Shown here: in pieces, positions 11,390 through 23,493 of the stretch
Layout: every line of letters begins with the position of its first letter
How positions within the stretch are numbered: position 1 is the first letter of the stretch
Assembly: GCA_948474755.1 (NCBI GenBank)
Contig: CAOLHI010002145.1
Coordinates: forward strand, 434,001-498,000
Direction: 5' to 3'
Length of the DNA: 64,000 nucleotides
Source: Ctenosaura bakeri
Taxonomy: Eukaryota; Chordata; Lepidosauria; Squamata; Iguanidae
Position numbers and translations under genes: made by a program
Notes under the pieces: model-generated
Told to the model about the DNA's origin: nothing
Database searches by the model: none
The model's input: only the letters and a program-made list of their open reading frames with translations

Positions 11390-11545
11390 ATTCAGTTATT
11401 TAACTACTGCATTTATATTCCATCTTTCCTTCAACAAGCTCAAGACAGAGTTCACAGCTCTCCCTCTCCCCACTGTTATCCCCTCAACAATTTTGTGAGG
11501 CAAGGTCATACTGAGATAACTGATTGGTGCAAGGTCTTTGAGTGA
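11390..11545 (-). repeat. L2-like LINE 3' end fragment (degenerate)
   Basis: The plus strand reads tgcatttatattccatctttcc and later ttttgtgaggcaaggtcata with ctgagataactgattggtgcaaggtc. These are the usual reversed 3' landmarks of vertebrate L2/CR1-type LINEs. Strongly diverged. Confidence 0.45.
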
Positions 11546-11794
11546 GGGATGTGTATAATTTTCAAGGAAATGCTTTTACTGTGAGATTCCTGACCCTTGC
11601 TTTGAGGACTGGAGAAATGGGACCAGCTCTTGAGATTGAGGAATCCTAGCTGGAAGAATTGTCCTAAGCTTATGTCATATCACAAAGAAGCATATTCAAA
11701 ATAATTTAATGTGGATTAGTTCCCCCGTTAATGTCCCTTATTCCCCTTCACAGAAGCTTAACATGGCTAAATTGGAAGGGAATGTGGAGGTGAT

Positions 11795-12020
11795 TTAATC
11801 CAACCCATTTACAGCAGGATTTGCAAAGCAGGATCCAACCACAGCATCCTACAAGAGGTGTCCATCCAGTATTTGCATAAAGGAAGGAAAGCCTACCACC
11901 TTCCAAAGCAAACTATCCCATTGTCAAACTCCTCCTGCCATAACCAAGTTTCTTCTAATATTTAGCCAAATCTATTTCCCTGCCATCTCCATCCATTGGT
12001 TCTTGGGGTCCTTATGCTAC
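11795..12020 (-). repeat. Degenerate CR1/L3-like repeat fragment
   Basis: Carries 'gtgatttaatccaacccatt', 'gtgtccatccagtatttgca', 'gcctaccaccttccaaagc', 'tatcccattgtcaaactcct' and 'ttcttctaatatttagcc' in the order seen in a common reptile/bird LINE-derived repeat read in reverse. Family naming is from memory. Confidence 0.45.
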
Positions 12021-12099
12021 AATCAGAATGATTAAGACGAATCCAGAAGTAGAATGCAGATGATTAAGAGGGCTGTAGAAATAGTAGCTGAGATCCTAT

Positions 12100-12430
12100 A
12101 TCACAGGTGTAGCTGTAAATAGGTAACTTGATGTGACCCATCTTTTCAAACCTACCTTAATACTGAACAATGGCCTTTTGTGCTGGTGATCAGGGTGCAG
12201 CAGGGTAACATATCCAACTGCCTCTTGCCAGTACTCTGTAGTGGGACAAGGAGTTGGGACAGCCATCTTGCTTCTGATTGATACACCACAGATCAGAAAA
12301 GGGAGGGGGCTGCAAACATCATTCCTGATCACCAGCAGAAGAGATCTCCACTCCTCAGCATGGCTGCTAATGATTAAGGTAGGATTGGGAGGGGTACTAT
12401 TGCCACAGTTGTAAACATGAATAGCAAACA
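12100..12430. repeat. Foldback repeat, diverged
   Basis: Internal inverted pairs: tcaaacctaccttaa at 12,146-12,160 with ttaaggtaggattggga from 12,374, and tgctggtgatcagg at 12,181-12,194 with its exact inverse at 12,324-12,337. The right part (tggctgctaatgattaaggtagg...gaggggtac) resembles the right part of the element at 13,332-13,660. It is probably an old non-autonomous DNA transposon. Confidence 0.5.
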
Positions 12431-12553
12431 ATTATGAAAAACTGCTCATCAGGATGCCAGCGAATGTTTTTTCCATCCATTCCATGAATACTTGATGGTT
12501 AGAAAGAGAGATTGTGAAATATAACAAGAGGGGTATATAACATGATTTTTTTC

Positions 12554-12579
12554 TTTGTGTGTGTGTGTGTGTGTGTGCA
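12554..12579 (+). repeat. (GT)n microsatellite
   Basis: Uninterrupted gt dinucleotides following ttctttgt and ending gtgcatg. Confidence 0.95.
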
Positions 12580-13026
12580 TGTATAAAAATATGGTTTAGT
12601 TAGAATCACAGTGAATTGCTAGTTTTAGAACAAGAAGAAAAATAAAAAGGAACTCAGAAGAAAGCCATTCCCCTTCAGCAGTTGTTGTTCACTCTGCTTA
12701 TTTTTTCTGTGTGGGAGGTATACGTGATAAATGTATGTGTTGCATTCAGAACTAGGTTTTGTCAAGTTTCGAATGTTCCGTGACGCTTATTAACTACCAC
12801 CATTATTAATTATATGAATGTGTCTCTAGCTGTCACCTTCTTCAGGCTGTTATTCTGAGCTGCTCATGATGGAAACAACAACAGCAGTCACATGAAATAC
12901 AGGTAATATACAAAACTGGCTTTTGAAGAACAGGAGTAATGGGACATCCCCAGGCATATTTCCTACCAGTTTACTCATTCCTCAGCTTTTAGTTACTCCA
13001 TACTAAGACCCACTCAAACACTAGAT

Positions 13027-13284
13027 GAGCGGTTCTTAACTTTGGGGGTGGTTGTCATGGATCCATTTGAGAATCTGTGGGTGACAACTTCCCTCTTGAC
13101 CCTATGACCTCTTTCCCAGGAAACTGCGCACAAACATATACATGCAGAATGGTGCATATAGTATCTTTTACTGCATTTAAAATTAATTAATTAATTTTAA
13201 TTAATTAAATTAATCTCCATTGCATAGACCTAAGAAAAATCACAGTGCAAAAGGTTGCCATTCTGTATTGAAGTTAAGAATTTG
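13027..13284. mobile_element. hAT-like non-autonomous element fragment
   Basis: The left side reads gcggttcttaactttggggg, then gttgtcatggatccatttga. The right side reads gaagttaagaatttgt, giving a partly inverted terminus (ttcttaactt). The middle contains a TTAATTAAT-rich tract around 13,180-13,215. No target duplication could be confirmed, so the ends are approximate. Confidence 0.45.
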
Positions 13285-13331
13285 TAACCCAGTTATGGAC
13301 TGTATTCACTGACACTACATCATCATGATTG

Positions 13332-13660
13332 TGGCATTACTGCCACAACTGTAAATGCCTGCCGAAACTTCCTTTGCCAGGCAGCAGCCATCTTGAGAGA
13401 TGGAGGTCTGTTCATCAGTCAGTCAGGCAGCAAGGAAGATAATGTTTCCATCCCACCTGCCAGTGAGCAAGGCAGTGACAATCAGAAGCAGGATCTCAGG
13501 GGCAATTCCTTGTTTTGGCATCACTGGTTGGTGGGAGGAGAGTGGAATCGTCTTCCTCCTGTGCTCCAGTGGACAGCTGAACAGACCTCCATCACTTGGT
13601 GTGGCTGCTGTCTGTTAAGATAGGTTTGGAGGGGCATTTATAATTTTGGCAGTAGTGCCA
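13332..13660. mobile_element. Foldback element with 27-bp imperfect terminal inverted repeats
   Basis: The left end tggcattactgccacaactg plus taaatgcc is the near inverse of the right end ggcatttataattttggcag plus tagtgcca. The interior has no transposase-like frame. An 8-bp or 5-bp flanking duplication is not clear. The interior right part is related to the repeat at 12,100-12,430. Confidence 0.6.
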
Positions 13661-14094
13661 CCATAGTGACCACATAGTGTTAGTTAAAATAGAGCAGTTA
13701 TGGATCCCTAACTCTAGGTTATGACTCTGCAATACAGAATGCCAGCCTATTGTTTCATCTTTAAAAATTTCACCATGAAAGAAAAAATTCAAAAAAACCA
13801 GAAAGCTGCTGAAGGCAGGAGGAGCATATTTGGACCTTTGAAAGCTCCTAGTTAAGAACCTTGTGCTTTAAACATAGAATAGAATCTTGTTCCTGTAATA
13901 ATGTTTTTGCCACACCTTCAGTCTCACAAATTAGTTTTTCTGGAGCAGCCTCTGTTGTGACCAGTGGAGGTTGGTGGTTACTGTGACAGTAGAGAAAATG
14001 GGAAAGGGGGGGAGCTCTAAAAAAGAGACACCCAAAAAAGGAATCCAAAAAAGGAAGGGAAAAAACCCCTCAAACAAAATATACAACAGAATTA

Positions 14095-14135
14095 AGAATA
14101 TGACAAAATAATAACAATAACAACAACAATAATAA
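14095..14135 (+). repeat. (AAT/AAC) simple repeat
   Basis: Degenerate ataacaataacaacaacaat type tract. Confidence 0.85.
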
Positions 14136-14176
14136 TTTTTTCTTTCTTACCTGCGTCTCCTCAAGGATCTATCAAG

Positions 14177-14238
14177 TACAAAATACATATAAGTTCTGAA
14201 GAGGTTTTTCACTCTCCAGAACTTATATGTATTTTGTA
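14177..14238. repeat. Perfect 22-bp inverted repeat (hairpin)
   Basis: Arms tacaaaatacatataagttc-tg (14,177-14,198) and the exact inverse (14,217-14,238) enclose an 18-nt loop. A third partial copy, cagaacttatatgtatttt, lies at 14,326-14,344 in direct orientation to the right arm, each preceded by a tcactct-c tract. Confidence 0.9.
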
Positions 14239-14345
14239 TAAGTATTTTTTCACTCTTCAATATTCAATATTCACTCTTCAATACAATATTGTATTTTGTA
14301 TATGTATATGTTTTTTTTCACTCTTCAGAACTTATATGTATTTTG

Positions 14346-16715
14346 GACCACAATGCATAAGCAATACTGCCATACTAAATATAAACCTTGCAGTGAAACC
14401 TTTGAACACAGTACTGGTCTAAGAAAAACAATACCATAAATGAAGCTAGAAATTCTAGAAAATAATCTTTAATCCGTCTTGGTAATTCTATAAGTGCCTG
14501 TTTCAGGTAGGCTCTGCTCTCTACCCACTACCTTCACAGGTACCTTTGGTGGGAACTCAGGACAGTGTTAAATGCTTGTTGGCTTTATAATTCTGGAATT
14601 TATTTTGTTTGAGGTATGTGTGTGTTCTACCAGTGGGGCAATAAACCCAGAACCTGTCCCCCCAATAGGTTCCCGAGCAAGTATAGGTCCTTCAGAATTC
14701 AGGTGAAAACCCCAAGTAGATTCACTGCCCCACTGACTTTAGAGCCACTGCTCGTTGGTAATACAGTACTGAAAAAGCTCTTTCTTTGAAGCAGCTGGCT
14801 ACAGTAAGACCCATCAAGATGAAGGCAATATATACAATTATCATACCTACAATTATTAACAGTATTGACTCTGAACAAGGTACATCAAAGAGTTGATTCT
14901 GAAGTAAAGACATAAGGAGATGAAAGAAAAAAAGAAAAAAGGGAAGATAACAAAACACCTTAAATACCAATGCTTGGGGGTGGGGGGATTAAGAACTTGC
15001 CTGCATAAACCTTGAAGCACAGCAGTTTTGTATGTTACTACAATTTGAAAGCATAATTTTTACAACAGACTTTGTGCCCATCAAGAAAAAAGTTGGGTGA
15101 ACCAGCGGATATGATTACTATGGTTACATTTGAACCAGTAGGTCCCTATACAAAATGGATGGGCACACCTCCTCACAGAATAGATGTGCTCTCTTTTTGA
15201 GGCTCTAGGGCCTGCGTTCCTTTGTTTCTAGTGCTTCCCAGTGAAGTGACTAGCCATAGGAAACTCAAATTACTGTCTGATGGCTACCACTTTTAAGTAG
15301 TAGGGGTTTCCTCCTCTCTTCACTGAGGCTTCATCAAGCTATTCTTTAGAGAGATAACATTGGATTCACCACCCACAGGCATATAATCACTATTTTTGCC
15401 ACTTTACAATTTAATTAAAACAAGTCAGCACACTTAAAAACTAGCTGAAGGCTCCAATGAAGGGGGAAAAAAAGTATGCTGTACAGATGCCACCTGCTGA
15501 TACTGATTCTATCCTATTTGTCTCCCATTTCATTTAGGATGATTACATCCAGGCCTGTATCCTCTGAAACTGAAATGGTTCTGTGTACTTTTCTTCCACT
15601 CTGAGTAAAAACAGGCTTTGTCAATCCCTCCAGATATTGCCTAAAGATAGTTCTTTACTGCAATAGCTTTGCAAATGCAATCATATATTTTCGATCCACT
15701 GTTTGAAGAGCTGTAGGGTTTAATCAGATGCCCACTAGGCCAGCAGAAACACCCCATGAGAAATACACTCGCAGGACACTTCAAATATACAGGCAGGTGG
15801 AGCTTTGAGCAGGACACAAGTAGCTCAGATGAGGACAGCTTGGAACAAATTATATTTTGTTATACATTTAGGAGTTGCGGTCCATAAAAACAACATTTCT
15901 AAGTTCTAAGAAGGAGCATAATTTTGCATTATGATATACTCTGTCAGTCCATGGCCACACCCACACAGAGAATACAACGTCACAATAAGCTTTGACTTTG
16001 TCTTGCATCATCCAAACTATGATCTCTCTGTATAGCAGTTAGCTGTCATATACCCACTAATGATGGAATGGGTGGGGTGTTTTTCAATGGAGGACTGACT
16101 GCTATTCTGTTCTTGTCTGCCCTTCTACTGGCTTCACTCCCTACTGTAATCCAGAAAGGCTGGTGGATCTGCAGGGGAGCTGGACTATTATCACATCAAG
16201 GCTCTTCTCCTGATTGGCTCAAATGTGTCAACTGTGTGCAACCCTAGTATTAGGTTGTTGTTCCTGGATTCAGATGGTGATCTCCAGCCAGCAAAGCCTA
16301 GGATGATGTATCCAGCATGCAAGACAAGACCTGCAGCTGGGGCTCCACCTACAACCTGTCTTCCTGTGACTCAATGCTGGGGTTGAGGAGTGACACAGGC
16401 ACATCTGTGGGCAGTTTCTTGGTTAAATGGCTGCCCCTATGTGAGGTGAACATCATACTCACCAACTGATTAGGCAGGGGTAGTCCTGATTAATTCTCTG
16501 TTATCCCACCTTTTCAACTGTCCCATTCAGATGTCCCATTTTTTCCCCTCATTCTCCCATTTATCTCCTTTGTCCTCTGCTTACTTTAATTGCTGCCGAT
16601 TGAGATCAAATTGCAAAGTAGTTTGCACTCAGTTAAGTCAGCAAGGGGGAGAGGAGAGGGCGTAGACTTTTGCTCTTCCCAGTAGGCTCAGGCATGAGCA
16701 AACTGCTGTAGCCTC
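14346..16715. other. Intergenic, no recognised feature
   Basis: Mostly single-copy AT-rich DNA with a short G-rich tract near 14,975. No gene, RNA or clear transposon end recognised. Confidence 0.5.
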
Positions 16716-16719
16716 TCCT

Positions 16720-16814
16720 AGCTTGTGTGTTCTTCCTCCCTTACAACTTTTTGCCATTCTGAATATACTCTGATGTTGCTTGGTCACATATGTCCCAAGA
16801 TGTTTGAGGATATA
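16720..16814 (+). repeat. Diverged dispersed repeat, copy A
   Basis: Shares the ordered words tagcttgtgtg-ttc, ttcctc, acttttgccat, actctga, ttgct and gaggatat with 31,580-31,685. Family unknown. Confidence 0.45.
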
Positions 16815-16890
16815 GAATACATTGGTGTTACTTCTTATAGATTCCACATCTCCCAGGCACATATGTAATATTCAGAGAAGCTGAGCTTGG

Positions 16891-16953
16891 GTCTATTGCT
16901 TTTCTACTTTTTTTGGTGGTGTGTCTATTGCTTTTCTATATTTTTGGTGGTGT
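16891..16953 (+). repeat. Tandem duplication, 32-bp period
   Basis: gtctattgcttttct followed by tttggtggtgt occurs twice back to back, with two small differences inside. Confidence 0.9.
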
Positions 16954-17602
16954 GGGCTTTTTTCCTTTCCTCTTCCAGGCAGAGCAGCATATGAGATCAT
17001 GGGCATTCTTCTGTGGTAATATATCTCTCTATTCACTTAGTGAATGTTGTTCCTTTAGTCTCACTACTTTAGGATTTATTCCATGTTTCAGAAGATATTT
17101 AATTTTTTTAAAAAAAATGGAGCATGCTTTAAAACTGTAATTGTGTAGTAAGTACATATTATGAATTTCTGTTACTATCTTACACTTACTACTTACTGTT
17201 ACTATCTTCTCTTACTATCTTTTACTCACAGAAATTTTCCATATCTTATAAAAACAGTTCAACGTTGGTATATAAAACCACAAGTACTATATCATATATA
17301 TGAGATATCAGTGTGCTGGAGAAAAGTTAAGAGATCAGGAACTTATGTATGTAAGAAACATTTTCCAGGAATATAATAAAACCATAAAATAACTTTTAGA
17401 CTACAGAATAAAACTAATATTGCTATCTATATGTGAGAGACAAAATGCAAACTTATCTTATAAAATACTGCTGGAATTCCCAATACTGACAGCTAGGCAA
17501 GTCATAACAAAAATACTGGAAGAGCACAACTATATCATTGATCTTTTAGGGTGGCCACCTATACACAATACCAGCTTAAAAAGTAAACTGAAGATATTGA
17601 AG

Positions 17603-17749
17603 GCCATTTCTGCACTAGACTGTTATAGTGCTATTTTTCCACTTTCAACATTCCATGGAATCCTGGGGTTTCCAAACTGCAAACCCCAGGATTCCATAGA
17701 ATTTTGAAAGTGGAATGATAGCACTATAACAGTCTAGTGCAGAAATGGC
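17603..17749. mobile_element. Short foldback element, target duplication TGAAG
   Basis: A 147-bp near-perfect palindrome. The left terminus gccatttctgcactagactg has its right mirror in cagtctagtgcagaaatggc. It is flanked by exact TGAAG at 17,598-17,602 and 17,750-17,754. Arms of roughly 65 bp include gttatagtgctat, ccactttcaacat and ggaatcctgggg. The loop is only a few bases. It is the least eroded copy of the short form and no open frame is relevant. Confidence 0.9.
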
Positions 17750-17993
17750 TGAAGTTTCATGCTCACATAGTAACTATGCAGCTGAATATGCAGCTCCCTT
17801 ACATACATTAATAAAAAAGAATACAGTGACACCACTGGCATCACAGAGCTCACTCTAGAAGGGCTCTGGACTTGATGAACCATATCAGTGATCTACTTTA
17901 TTGTTATGCCAGATCTTAATAGAGCATTTCAGTGAACATTAGATTGAACCATTCGCTAGCTGTACCACCACAAATGAAATGTATGTAGTTAAT

Positions 17994-18186
17994 TTGTTGT
18001 TGTTGTTGTGTGCCTTCAAGTCATTTCTGACATTCACCTTAAGGTGAATCTGTCATGAGGTTTTCTGGGATCTGTGAGTGTGTGACATGCCCAAGGTAAG
18101 CCATGGGCTTCCATGGCTGAGTGGGGAATCGAACTCTGGTCTCCATGCTTGTAGTCCAGCACTCAAACCACTATATCACACTGGCT
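17994..18186 (-). repeat. tRNA-derived SINE (minus orientation), near full length
   Basis: Begins with the reversed tail (ttgttg)n, then tgtgccttcaagtcatttct, ...gaggttttctggg..., aaggtaagccatggg, ggggaatcgaactctggtct, and the tRNA-like head agcactcaaaccactatatc. The minus-strand B-box reads GTTCGATTCC. Confidence 0.9.
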
Positions 18187-18227
18187 TTAATTGTTTTTTG
18201 TTAGTTTTTGGCAACTGAATACAGATA

Positions 18228-18257
18228 TTTATATATATATGTGTGTGTGTGTGTGTT
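18228..18257 (+). repeat. (TA)n(TG)n microsatellite
   Basis: tatatatata passing directly into tgtgtgtgtg repeats. Confidence 0.95.
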
Positions 18258-18690
18258 AAGAAAGCAGGCATGAAAACAGGTGTGGCGTTATATATCACTG
18301 TCTGGCAGAGGGATATTGTTTCACTTTTTTTGCCTATGATGTTAGGTATAGGAATTCTGCCTACAAAAGGAAGCAACCCATGAATATTATGGCAAAAAGT
18401 TAACATTTCCTAGGATGCTTCTTTAATTTCTTTAAATTACATGCATACCGTATTAACAGCAAATTCCATCTGCTAAGTATTGATCCCTATGCATCCAAAA
18501 CCCACAATAAAAGCACGAAAGGAAATTATCATCAGACTTGTGGGAAATCCAGAGGTTGCAAAATTAATTAATGAATTAAAATAAAGGAAAAAAAAACTTT
18601 TAGGAGATGAAGCCTAATGGGTGGACCCACAAACAGAGAACTGAGCATGTTTGGCAGATACAGAATACTTAGGTTCAAGGAGGGAATTTT

Positions 18691-18882
18691 GTTGTTGCAT
18701 GCCTTCAATTTTTTTCTGACTTACAGAAAATCATGGGGATTCTATCATGGGGTTTTCTGGGTCTCCATAAAGTCAAAGTTGTGTGACTTGCCCAGGATCA
18801 CCGATTGGGTTTCCATTGCCATGCAGGGAACTGAACTCTGGTCTCCAGGGTTTTAGTCGAATGCTCAAACCACTACACCACA
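18691..18882 (-). repeat. tRNA-derived SINE (minus orientation), diverged
   Basis: gttgttgcatgccttcaatt, tatcatggggttttctgggt, tgacttgcccaggatcacc, ggaactgaactctggtctcc, aatgctcaaaccactacacc follow in family order. Confidence 0.85.
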
Positions 18883-18889
18883 GGAAACT

Positions 18890-21800
18890 GGAATCAGTGG
18901 AAAACTGAATGGAACATCCTGAAAGGGGATGTGCAGGCTGAAACTTTGTATAGGAGTGCTTCACACTGCAGAATTTTGTTGCAGCTCCCACTTGTCTCCA
19001 CTTTTCAGTCTACTTCAAGGGATGTGAAGTAATTCACCTCACATCAACTTTGATTTTTCTGTTTATTTGTTTCCTAGTTGGTTTGGATTTATTGCCCAGG
19101 TTAGAGGTCTCTATTTGCTAGACACAAATGACAATGATGTTTCTGTAAGACTGCATCCTTCTTGATAGCTTCCTAGGGGCATCTGGTTGACCACTGCTGG
19201 AAATGTAATGTGACCTACACATTCAGGAGAAGCCCATTTGATTAGCTCTCCTGGGACTGTATTACTTCAGGACGCCTGTGGGAAACACAAGATAAACACT
19301 GCCCCACATTCACTTATACATGCAGACACTTGGTACCATGCCAGTGATAACTCCCACCTAAAGCTTGCTCCGCTGTGATGATAACTTTCTTCAGGCACAA
19401 CGTTGTTGTTGCTGCATAGTATTTAAACATACAGTCCTCTATCTGCACTTCCCAGCATTACAATCCCAGGAGGGCTGTACCACATTTATTTCTGGATTGT
19501 GTAAATCAGCCTTTAATGCTTTGAGAGATTAACTTTTAGGCTGATGCGCAAAGGCAAATCTGATGGTGTTTATGTTCCTTCTAACTGAGGAGTGAGCAAT
19601 TATCTGTATTTATATAGCGATCTCCATAAGGTCAAAGGTGTTTTCTGCCTGACTGAAGGTAATAATAATCCTTGTAGTTATAATAGAAATGCAGGATGAG
19701 ATTTTTTTTTTTCATTTTTAAAGCTATGGATTATATGAACAGAAGCAGCATTAGTAAGAAGCAGAGGCAGCCCAAGATTTTTAGCTGTCTGAGGTAAAGA
19801 GCAAGATGCCATTCCTGCAGTTCCTTCTACAATAACCAACTGGATTGACACTTTAATTTTTTTTAAAATAAGCCCTATATTACCAGATCTCAGGAGAGCA
19901 ATGAGGAATAATGTAAACTGTCTTAAACTTATAAGATAATTTATCAATTAAATCCTGTAGAGATTTGAGTAAAATCACTGGATGATGGCACCAATTAGGT
20001 TTTCAAGGTGAAGGAATTCCAAGTCAAGGCACCACAACAGAGAAAGACTTTTCCTGTGTACAGGCGTGCCTCAATTTACAAAGCCGCTGACAAAGAATCT
20101 TCTTTATACAAAGTCTTCTTATGCTTGCCAAGCTCCCCTTTTTTCTTCCTTGTCCTCTGTCTAACTGGAGTGTTTTTTAGCACCAGCAGCATTGGGAGAA
20201 TGGTGCAGGAAAGCTGGAGTAACTGAGACTTTTGCTGCAGTATGTGCAATAAAGCTTGAGCTGGGAAACAGTGAGATTCTCCTCTAGCTGATTATACTGT
20301 AGCCATATGTGCCTGCCTAGAACAAGCAAAGTAAAGAGCAGCTGCCACCAGAATCCCTTACTGCACATGCATGAAAGGCAACAACAGAGAGAAAGGCAGA
20401 GAGCAGATAAGCCTCCCTTACCAGCTGTCTCCAATGAGGTTTTAAAGATCATAGATCTTTAAGTCTGGCCACCAAATTGGAAACTGGAAGCTATTGAAAG
20501 AAAATGTTGTCTTTAGATGCATGTTGAGAAAGCCTTCTAGAAGGTTCACAATGGCTGTGTTTACTTGTGCAAGGCTTACCTGATGTGGTTGTTTCATTTC
20601 ACATGTGCAGATTGCTAGTTCTGAAAAAAAAAGTTTGCTGAAACACTGTGTGGTATAGGAAACTATCTATATTCTTACCATGTTATTTCTGCTCTGGTCA
20701 TTTACTCTGTTAAAGTGATGTCCAGGAATCCATCTACTTTGTTAACTGAAGTATACGCATACTTACACAGTTCATTGTCCTACTGGGGGAACACCTGAGC
20801 CCTTGGGTAGGTGGATATGGGAAAGTGCTCCTTAAGATACTGAGGTTTCAAGCCACTAAGGGTTTAAATATCCTCACTAGCACTTTGAATTCAGACTGGA
20901 AGCCAGTACGATTCCTTTAAAACATATATATATATATATATGGTTCTCAAAATTTTACTTTTCCAAGCTCCATTTCTGGCACCCTTAAGATGATCTAGCT
21001 TACATTTCCCCAAAGGAAAATCTATAGTTTTTGTTTTATGCAATTGTTCATCTGGTTTTTCTGCATTGTATCCCTCTCTTTGCCCTTTACTACAACATGA
21101 CACAATATCTAATCCTTTCTCCCGTTAAATCTCCATACATTTTCCTTATTATTGAGTAATCAAAATGGCATGGAGTGCACTCCCTGGAAAATCTCGAATG
21201 TGGCTAAATTACTGAAGGGAAAAATTGATCTACCTGAAGCAGACAGCATGGAACATTTTAGAGAATTTTGGTTTAAGACTTGAATGGTTACAGTTTACAG
21301 AGGGATCATTTTCTTTCTCTCTCTGGGTTATGTGAGTGGTCCCCTTTCTTCCCAAGCAAGTGGTTGTATGATGCTTCCTCTTTTATAGTATTGTAAGATG
21401 TCTAAAATGGTTAGAACGCAGGAGGAATATCATATTATGAACCATTACTATTTTCTTGAAGGCATCACAGGTTAGTGGAAACTACAGAAAATATTGAGGT
21501 TGTATATCCACCCTAGCTGAAATCTTCTAGTGAATTTGTTTGACTCAGCAGTGGTCTGAAGGTCGTGGTTACTGGATTATTTGGGGTGCCCCTTTATTAC
21601 AGAGTTTTCCTCCAGATGTAGTTGTGTGCAACAAGATGCTGCAAGATGGGTGTAATGAACCTCTTCCATTCAAACTTTCCATTGTGCAACAGGATTTTAT
21701 GAATATATGTGGAACTAAGCAAGTTAAGACAACAGGCAAGAAGAGAAACCTAATGACACAGAGGGAATACACAGGGTAAGGGAACAGCTATGAGGGAGTG

Positions 21801-22380
21801 ACTCAGCATACACCAGTGAGAGACTGAGCTGGAGAGAAATGGAGTGTTCAGAGATAACTACAAACTTGAATAAATAAAATGCCGTACTTTTTGTTATGTA
21901 ACTCCTGTTTGCATCTTACTATATCTAGAATTACATGAAACAAGGATTACATCTTTGCGTGTAGTACTCCACACACACTGGAGTACTGCAGGTACTCATC
22001 ATGGCAGAGAGGATGTCCCCATAGAGGTGTCTCCAAGCAGGATGCAAAAATAGTGTCGATTCATCTTCATAAAACAACATTGGGTCTTTTTAAAAATAAT
22101 AATGATAATAGATCTTAATTACCCATCCAAGACTAAACCATTTAGAAATATTCTGGCTTACAGCAGGGATAGCTTACAGCAATATATTTTTCCTAGGAAA
22201 AATACACAGATGCACATAGGTATGTTAGGGAGAGGATTCCTGCTAAATTCAGAGTTTAGAGGGAAGACTGAGAGGGGAGAAAGGTAACATCAGCATTCCT
22301 GACAATCAAAAAGATCCTGGCACTCCACTCCTGTGACTCTTGGCTTTTCTACTTAATTGGGTGGCTTCTAGTTAGAGACA
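18890..22380. other. Intergenic, mostly single-copy; one (TA)n tract
   Basis: No gene or RNA recognised. A (TA) tract lies at 20,923-20,941. Short frames in this stretch lack codon bias and homology that I recognise. Confidence 0.5.
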
Positions 22381-22499
22381 TATACATGCATTGGTCAAGC
22401 TACACATGCAGGGCCCCAAAGTCACCACTGTGCAATGGACGTATTCTTCTGGTAGTGGTGGAAGTGGAATTGGGTGGACAGCATATTCCTCTGTGCCTT

Positions 22500-22665
22500 G
22501 TCTTTGCATGTTGTAATTTCTCAGTGGTCATTCTGCATTGGAGTTGTGCATTGGATGATGTGTGTTGTGGTTGCACATTGTGCCTTGTGATGATACAGTT
22601 GTGCATCATATAATGCACACTGTAGTTGTGCATTGTGTATTGTACATTGCATATTGTGCAACAGC
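22500..22665 (+). repeat. Degenerate TTGTGCATTG-like low-complexity tract
   Basis: Words such as ttgtgcattg, ttgcacattg, ttgtgcatca, tgtacattgc and atattgtgca recur with irregular spacing over about 165 bp, on both strands. It looks like a decayed minisatellite. Confidence 0.6.
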
Positions 22666-22781
22666 ACCCAGTCATTGACCTGTTTTGTGCAATGCTGCTT
22701 TTCTGTATAGGGGTTGTATGGTAGTCACATAGCTTGTCTCTGCATGCAAATATTTATGCTACACTGAGGGACTGCAGCCAT

Positions 22782-22782
<1 letters not shown>

Positions 22783-22812
<30 letters not shown>
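22783..22812 (+). repeat. (GT)n microsatellite
   Basis: gtgtgt run followed by gcgtgcgcatgcacatg, and, from 22,838 to 22,888, CT- and CA-rich simple sequence. Confidence 0.95.
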
Positions 22813-22815
<3 letters not shown>

Positions 22816-23254
22816 CGCATGCACATGTGCATGCATCCCTCTCCCCCTCTCTCTCTCACCCACATACACACTCACCCACACACACAATTTGGAAGCTATC
22901 CATTTTAGGAAGATTGTTTCCATATGTGGCCTTCTCACAAAATGACAATATTTGAAAGAATCACAATGAAATGTTTACAGAACTTTTACATGCTGCAAAG
23001 TTGCAATATGAATATGCTGAGTTATCTTTTTTTAAAAAAAAAGCTGTCAAGCTTTCATTAAAATTTTAAACACTTGGCCTGGCTTGTGCTGTCAGTAGGA
23101 AAATTCATTTTCCCGACTGGGATTTAGGCCTGGGACTTGGTGATCTGAGGCATCACTCTGAGTTTACTACCCAGCCCTGGGACCCAGTTGCACAAGCTGA
23201 AAAAGAAGCAAGGAAAAGCTGCCAACAAAAAAAGACAAGTTGTTGTCACTATGC

Positions 23255-23460
23255 TTCCTTTCACACTACACAGTTATAGCACTATGATTCCATGTTAATG
23301 GCCATGGCTGTGTGCTATGAAATACTGGGTTTGTCATTTGATGAGGAAGTAGAGCCCTCTAGTTGAGAATTCTAAGTACCACTTCCTAAACTGCAAATCC
23401 CAGGATTCCATAGAATATTACCAAGCCAGTTAAAGTGGAATCACAGTGTCCTAAAGCTAT
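23255..23460. mobile_element. Degenerate relative of the short foldback family
   Basis: Left end tttcacactacacagttatagc-actatgattcca and internal actgcaaatcccaggattcc resemble the short foldback elements. The right terminus is not recognisable and no target duplication can be seen. Confidence 0.5.
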
Positions 23461-23493
23461 CATATCAACAAACTCTGCAACTCTTTCCTTCAT

